Source: Alphaproteobacteria bacterium | GTDB lineage: Bacteria > Pseudomonadota > Alphaproteobacteria > UBA9655 | Direction of reading: 5' to 3' | NCBI GenBank assembly: GCA_020049895.1 | Contig: JAGVLE010000029.1 | Coordinates: 1 to 40,882 of the forward strand | Length of the DNA stretch: 40,882 nt | Shown here: piece by piece, positions 38,033-40,882 of the stretch | Numbering within the stretch: the first letter of the stretch is position 1 | How the letters are laid out: every line of letters begins with the position of its first letter | The notes under the pieces: generated by a model | What the model was told of the DNA's origin: nothing | The model's database searches: none | Seen by the model: only the letters and a program-made list of their open reading frames with translations | Position numbers and translations under genes: made by a program

Positions 38033-38563
38033 TTAAAATAAGGCAAGAATCCGAGATATATCTTCTTCAACAGGAGGAGAAGAAAGAGACTGAGTTGTTA
38101 GATATTCACCACGATGTCTGATAAGAGGAGGAGTCTCGCAAGACTTTTGAAGATCAATCACTTTCCCCAAGATAATTTTATGATCTCCCCCTTCATAAAG
38201 GGCTCTTTTTTCGCAAATAATATGGCCTAGGGCTCCCGAAAGAAGGATACAACCCGTTTCCGCATGGCGGTGAGTTTTTATTTTATCCCAATCCAAAGGA
38301 TGGCGTCGTGCAAAAACATTGGAAAGATAGACTTGATCAGAGCTTAAGATGTTAACAACGAAATAAGGAACTCTTTCAAAGATAGGCATCGTTTGAGAAT
38401 CTTTGGAAAGACAAAATAAAATCTGCGGTGGCTTAAGGGAAAGAGAGGTGAAAGAACTAATAGTAATACCAAAGTCTTCCTTTCCATAGAAGCCCGTAAC
38501 AACGACAACTCCAGTTGGAAAAAGCCCAAGAATCTTACGAAATTTTGCTTCAGATAATTTCAT
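38033..38563 (-). CDS. Flavin reductase-like protein
   Basis: The 176-residue protein fits the FMN-binding flavin reductase-like family (HpaC/RutF type). It has MKLSEAKFRKILGLFPTGVVVVTGF, the flavin-site ITISSFTSLSLKPPQILFCLSKDSQT (about 33-58), FVVNILSSDQ and EGGDHKIILGKVIDL (conserved DH). It would supply reduced flavin to a monooxygenase; no partner oxygenase is adjacent. It is 21 nt upstream of ddpX on the same strand. Confidence 0.9.
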   Translation of the reverse strand: MKLSEAKFRKILGLFPTGVVVVTGFYGKEDFGITISSFTSLSLKPPQILFCLSKDSQTMPIFERVPYFVVNILSSDQVYLSNVFARRHPLDWDKIKTHRHAETGCILLSGALGHIICEKRALYEGGDHKIILGKVIDLQKSCETPPLIRHRGEYLTTQSLSSPPVEEDISRILALF

Positions 38564-38678
38564 CTCTTTCTTTTAAGGGAAAATTAGCTAGATGGAAACA
38601 GAGAAATAATGTATTTTCTATGAATGTTTTTAAGAGAAGACTATGCTTAGGCTCTCATACCTTTTGAAAGGGAAAGAA

Positions 38679-39242
38679 ATGTTCAAAAAATTTATCATAT
38701 GTCTTCCTGTCATTGTTTCAGGATGTGCAGTTCCAATTTTTGGAGGACTCGGAGAAGTTGGGTTAAGTGCGGTAGAAGATCGAGGGCTCGAAGGGGTTGC
38801 CAGCGACCAAGTTTTAAGAGTTTCCTTGAATTCAGCCCTTTTTGATAACTATGATTTTATAGGGCTTAACTTAACTGTTTATAAAGAACGCGTACTCATT
38901 ACTGGATTTGTGCCTCATGAACAGGCAAAACTCCAAGCCGTCCAAATTGTAAAAAATACGAGCGGCGTGAGAGATGTTATTGATGCTATTAAAATTCAAC
39001 CGGATGATGAGTTCCTAGAAATCGCCAATGACACCTGGTTGACGACTAAATTAAAAACAAAGTTGTATATGAACCAAGACATCTATGCTCCAAATTATAT
39101 TGTTCATACGTTTGATTCTGTTGTTTATATTTTTGGAACGGCTTCATCTCCCGAAGAATTGGGGAAAGCCATGGAAGAAGCTCACGATATTGAAGGAGTT
39201 AGAAAAGTCGTCAATTTAATCGAGCTAAAAGAAAAGGTATAA
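38679..39242 (+). CDS. Outer-membrane-type lipoprotein with two BON domains
   Basis: The start at 38679 places AAAGGGA 7 nt upstream and gives MFKKFIICLPVIVSGCAV, a lipoprotein signal with lipobox VSGC (Cys16). The in-frame ATG at 38643 is less likely. Two BON domains follow at about 42-105 (LITGFVPHEQAKLQAVQIV) and 117-183 (VVYIFGTASSPEELGKAME). This resembles DolP/YraP, which binds anionic lipid and guards outer membrane integrity. The residue after Cys is Ala, permitting Lol transport to the outer membrane by the usual rule. Confidence 0.88.
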   Translation: MFKKFIICLPVIVSGCAVPIFGGLGEVGLSAVEDRGLEGVASDQVLRVSLNSALFDNYDFIGLNLTVYKERVLITGFVPHEQAKLQAVQIVKNTSGVRDVIDAIKIQPDDEFLEIANDTWLTTKLKTKLYMNQDIYAPNYIVHTFDSVVYIFGTASSPEELGKAMEEAHDIEGVRKVVNLIELKEKV

Positions 39243-39269
39243 TATCGTCACAACAGAGGGAGGGGAGAG

Positions 39270-40781
39270 ATGTTCGCACGTCTCAACACTGTTGCTTTTC
39301 AAGGAATAGAAGTTATTACGATCGATGTAGAGGCTTTACTTGCCTCAGGGATGGGCCGGTTTTCAATTGTAGGACTCCCTGATAAAGCCGTTGCAGAATC
39401 CAGAGATCGCGTTTATTCAGCTTTTCATGGATTAGGGCTTTCTCTGCCCTTCGATAAGATCACCATAAATTTAGCCCCCGCAGACGTACAAAAGGAAGGA
39501 AGTCATTATGATCTTCCTATCGCCTTAGCCTTACTGGCAGCCCTCAGACTTATTCCCCCTGATGGCCTCACAGAGTACATAGCTATTGGAGAACTTTCCC
39601 TGGATGGGCGCATTAATGCAATTTTAGGAGTGTTACCTGCTGCCATTCATGCGGCCTCTCTTGGGAAAGGACTCATTTGTCCTAAAGCATGTGGAGGAGA
39701 AGCCGCATGGGCTGGAGATATCTCTATCCTTCCCGCTGAGACGCTTCTTTCTTTAATCAATCATTTTAAAGGGACACAGGTTATTTCTCCCCCTGAGCCA
39801 TTGATGGAAGCCCCCACCTCCCAAACAATGCTTGATCTGAGAGATATTAAAGGACAGGAAACCGCAAAACGCGCTCTTGAAATAGCGGCCTCTGGAGGAC
39901 ATAATTTATTAATGCTAGGGCCGCCAGGTGCAGGGAAATCTATGCTTGCCGCTCGTCTTCCAGGAATTTTGCCTCCTTTAACGCCTCAAGAAGCCTTAGA
40001 AGGCACCATGATTCACAGCCTTGCTGGCAAGCTTCAAGAAGGAAAGCTCATTCGCACACGTCCTTTTCGGGATCCCCATCATTCCGCATCAATGCCTGCA
40101 CTTGTGGGGGGAGGCTTGCGAGCACAACCAGGAGAGATTTCTTTAGCTCATCGAGGTGTTCTTTTTTTGGATGAATTACCTGAATTTTCCAGGACAACGC
40201 TCGAGGCTTTACGGCAACCTCTAGAGGCCGGGAAAACACTTATTTCAAGGGCCAATGCTCACGTGACCTACCCGTCTCAAGTTCAGCTGGTGGCAGCAAT
40301 GAACCCTTGTCGGTGTGGCTATTTATCAGACGTGAGCCGTGCCTGCTCGCGGGCTCCAAAATGTGCTCGCGATTATCAGTCTAAGATTTCAGGCCCTCTT
40401 TTTGACCGTATTGATTTACATGTGGAAGTCGCTGAAGTCTTAGCCGAAGACCTCATGCGGTGCGAAGGCGGAGAATCAAGTCTAGCTGTCGCTGAACGCG
40501 TTAAAAAAGCGCAGGATCTTCAAGAGAGCCGTTATAAAAGTTTAGGACTTCCCATACGTCTGAATGCCCATGCAGATGGTCAAGTATTAGATAAAGTGAC
40601 ATCTCTTGATGAGGAAGGGCTTGCTCTCCTAAAAAAAGCCACTGAGTCATTTAAACTCTCGGCTCGAGGATACCGGAGGGTTTTGCGTGTCGCACGTACA
40701 TTGGCGGATATGACTCAGACAGAAAAGGTCAAAGCTGCCCATCTTGCCGAGGCATTAAGTTACCGACGTGTCCATTTTTGA
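39270..40781 (+). CDS. comM: YifB/ComM-family AAA+ ATPase
   Basis: ComM is a hexameric helicase that extends recombination during natural transformation; many relatives are of unknown role. The 503-residue protein has the N-terminal GLPDKAVAESRDRVYSA and INLAPADVQKEGSHYDLPIAL block, the Mg-chelatase-like AAA core with Walker A GPPGAGKS (217-224), HRGVLFLDELPEF (Walker B), MNPCRCGYL and a C-terminal lid domain RLNAHADG...SARGYRRVLRVARTLADM. A strong GGGAGGGGAGAG precedes the ATG. It lies 27 nt after the BON gene. Confidence 0.95.
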   Translation: MFARLNTVAFQGIEVITIDVEALLASGMGRFSIVGLPDKAVAESRDRVYSAFHGLGLSLPFDKITINLAPADVQKEGSHYDLPIALALLAALRLIPPDGLTEYIAIGELSLDGRINAILGVLPAAIHAASLGKGLICPKACGGEAAWAGDISILPAETLLSLINHFKGTQVISPPEPLMEAPTSQTMLDLRDIKGQETAKRALEIAASGGHNLLMLGPPGAGKSMLAARLPGILPPLTPQEALEGTMIHSLAGKLQEGKLIRTRPFRDPHHSASMPALVGGGLRAQPGEISLAHRGVLFLDELPEFSRTTLEALRQPLEAGKTLISRANAHVTYPSQVQLVAAMNPCRCGYLSDVSRACSRAPKCARDYQSKISGPLFDRIDLHVEVAEVLAEDLMRCEGGESSLAVAERVKKAQDLQESRYKSLGLPIRLNAHADGQVLDKVTSLDEEGLALLKKATESFKLSARGYRRVLRVARTLADMTQTEKVKAAHLAEALSYRRVHF

Positions 40782-40810
40782 TAAGTATAGCAAAGTCTAT
40801 ATAAATCGAT

Positions 40811-40816
40811 TATAAT
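40811..40816 (+). promoter_or_regulatory. Candidate -10 box upstream of the transposase
   Basis: A perfect TATAAT lies 35 bp upstream of the ATG at 40852. No good -35 is seen at 17 bp (TAGCAA). It is within the presumed left end of the insertion sequence. Confidence 0.35.
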
Positions 40817-40851
40817 ATTGTCATAGCAAGAAAAGAAGGATAAGAAGAGCT

Positions 40852-40882
40852 ATGACATACAGTGTGGATTTTCGACAGAAAG
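40852..40882 (+). CDS. IS630-like transposase, N-terminal fragment cut by window end
   Basis: Ten codons remain: MTYSVDFRQK. IS630-family transposases commonly begin MTYS(L/V)DFR(K/Q)K, the first residues of the paired-type helix-turn-helix. AGAAGAG upstream can serve as a ribosome binding site. The inverted repeat should lie between 40782 and 40851, but it could not be delimited without the right end. The call rests on ten residues only. Confidence 0.6.
   Translation, partial: MTYSVDFRQK

Overview
This looks like the chromosome of an alphaproteobacterium with moderate to low GC (roughly low-to-mid 40s percent by eye). The best guess is the Holosporales or another intracellular or protist-associated lineage, but placement below class is inference. 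Supporting signs are a MipZ-type ParA ATPase, a membrane-anchored CycM-like cytochrome c that starts MDSFELNKI, an L3 protein with an acidic tail, a family-4-like uracil-DNA glycosylase of alphaproteobacterial type, and the fused str-S10-spc ribosomal cluster.

Region 1 (1-11373, all minus strand) is one ribosomal superoperon read right to left: rpsL-rpsG-fusA-tuf-rpsJ-rplC-rplD-rplW-rplB-rpsS-rplV-rpsC-rplP-rpmC-rpsQ-rplN-rplX-rplE-rpsN-rpsH, then the first four codons of rplF at the window edge. A good sigma70-type promoter (TTGACT, 17 bp, TAGTAT) lies about 200 nt upstream of rpsL. S12 carries Arg at residue 88, a position where Lys-to-Arg gives streptomycin resistance in other bacteria.

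Region 2 (11683-20662) holds secA-mipZ-small membrane protein, a secreted Lys/Glu-rich orphan with a clear terminator, a LuxR-type regulator with no LuxI partner, the yggT-folD pair, a second secreted orphan, tRNA-Arg(CCU), a Cys-rich secreted mini-protein and remnants of mobile-element ends. Those remnants are a 78-bp element with 14-bp perfect terminal inverted repeats and a third solitary copy of the same end 600 bp away.

Region 3 (20673-28221) is envelope and respiration: the cytochrome c, cyclopropane fatty acid synthase, and a tight minus-strand run ubiA-msbA-DUF374 acyltransferase-waaA-lpxK that covers ubiquinone prenylation, lipid A-core assembly and flipping.

Region 4 (28391-36357) runs ctaB-tal-usp (plus), then the type II fatty-acid synthesis operon fabD-fabG-acpP-fabF (minus), an NhaD-type antiporter (plus) and a lytic transglycosylase (minus).

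Region 5 (36440-40882) contains a uracil-DNA glycosylase, a VanX-type D-Ala-D-Ala dipeptidase and a flavin reductase (minus), then a dual-BON lipoprotein and a YifB/ComM ATPase (plus). It ends in the first codons of an IS630-like transposase cut by the window edge.

Most of the window is core housekeeping. I found no defence island, CRISPR array or clear new multi-gene system. The less ordinary material is the S12 residue, the mobile-element remnants around the tRNA, several orphan secreted proteins, a possible leaderless cytochrome gene, and two enzymes lacking usual family residues or segments.
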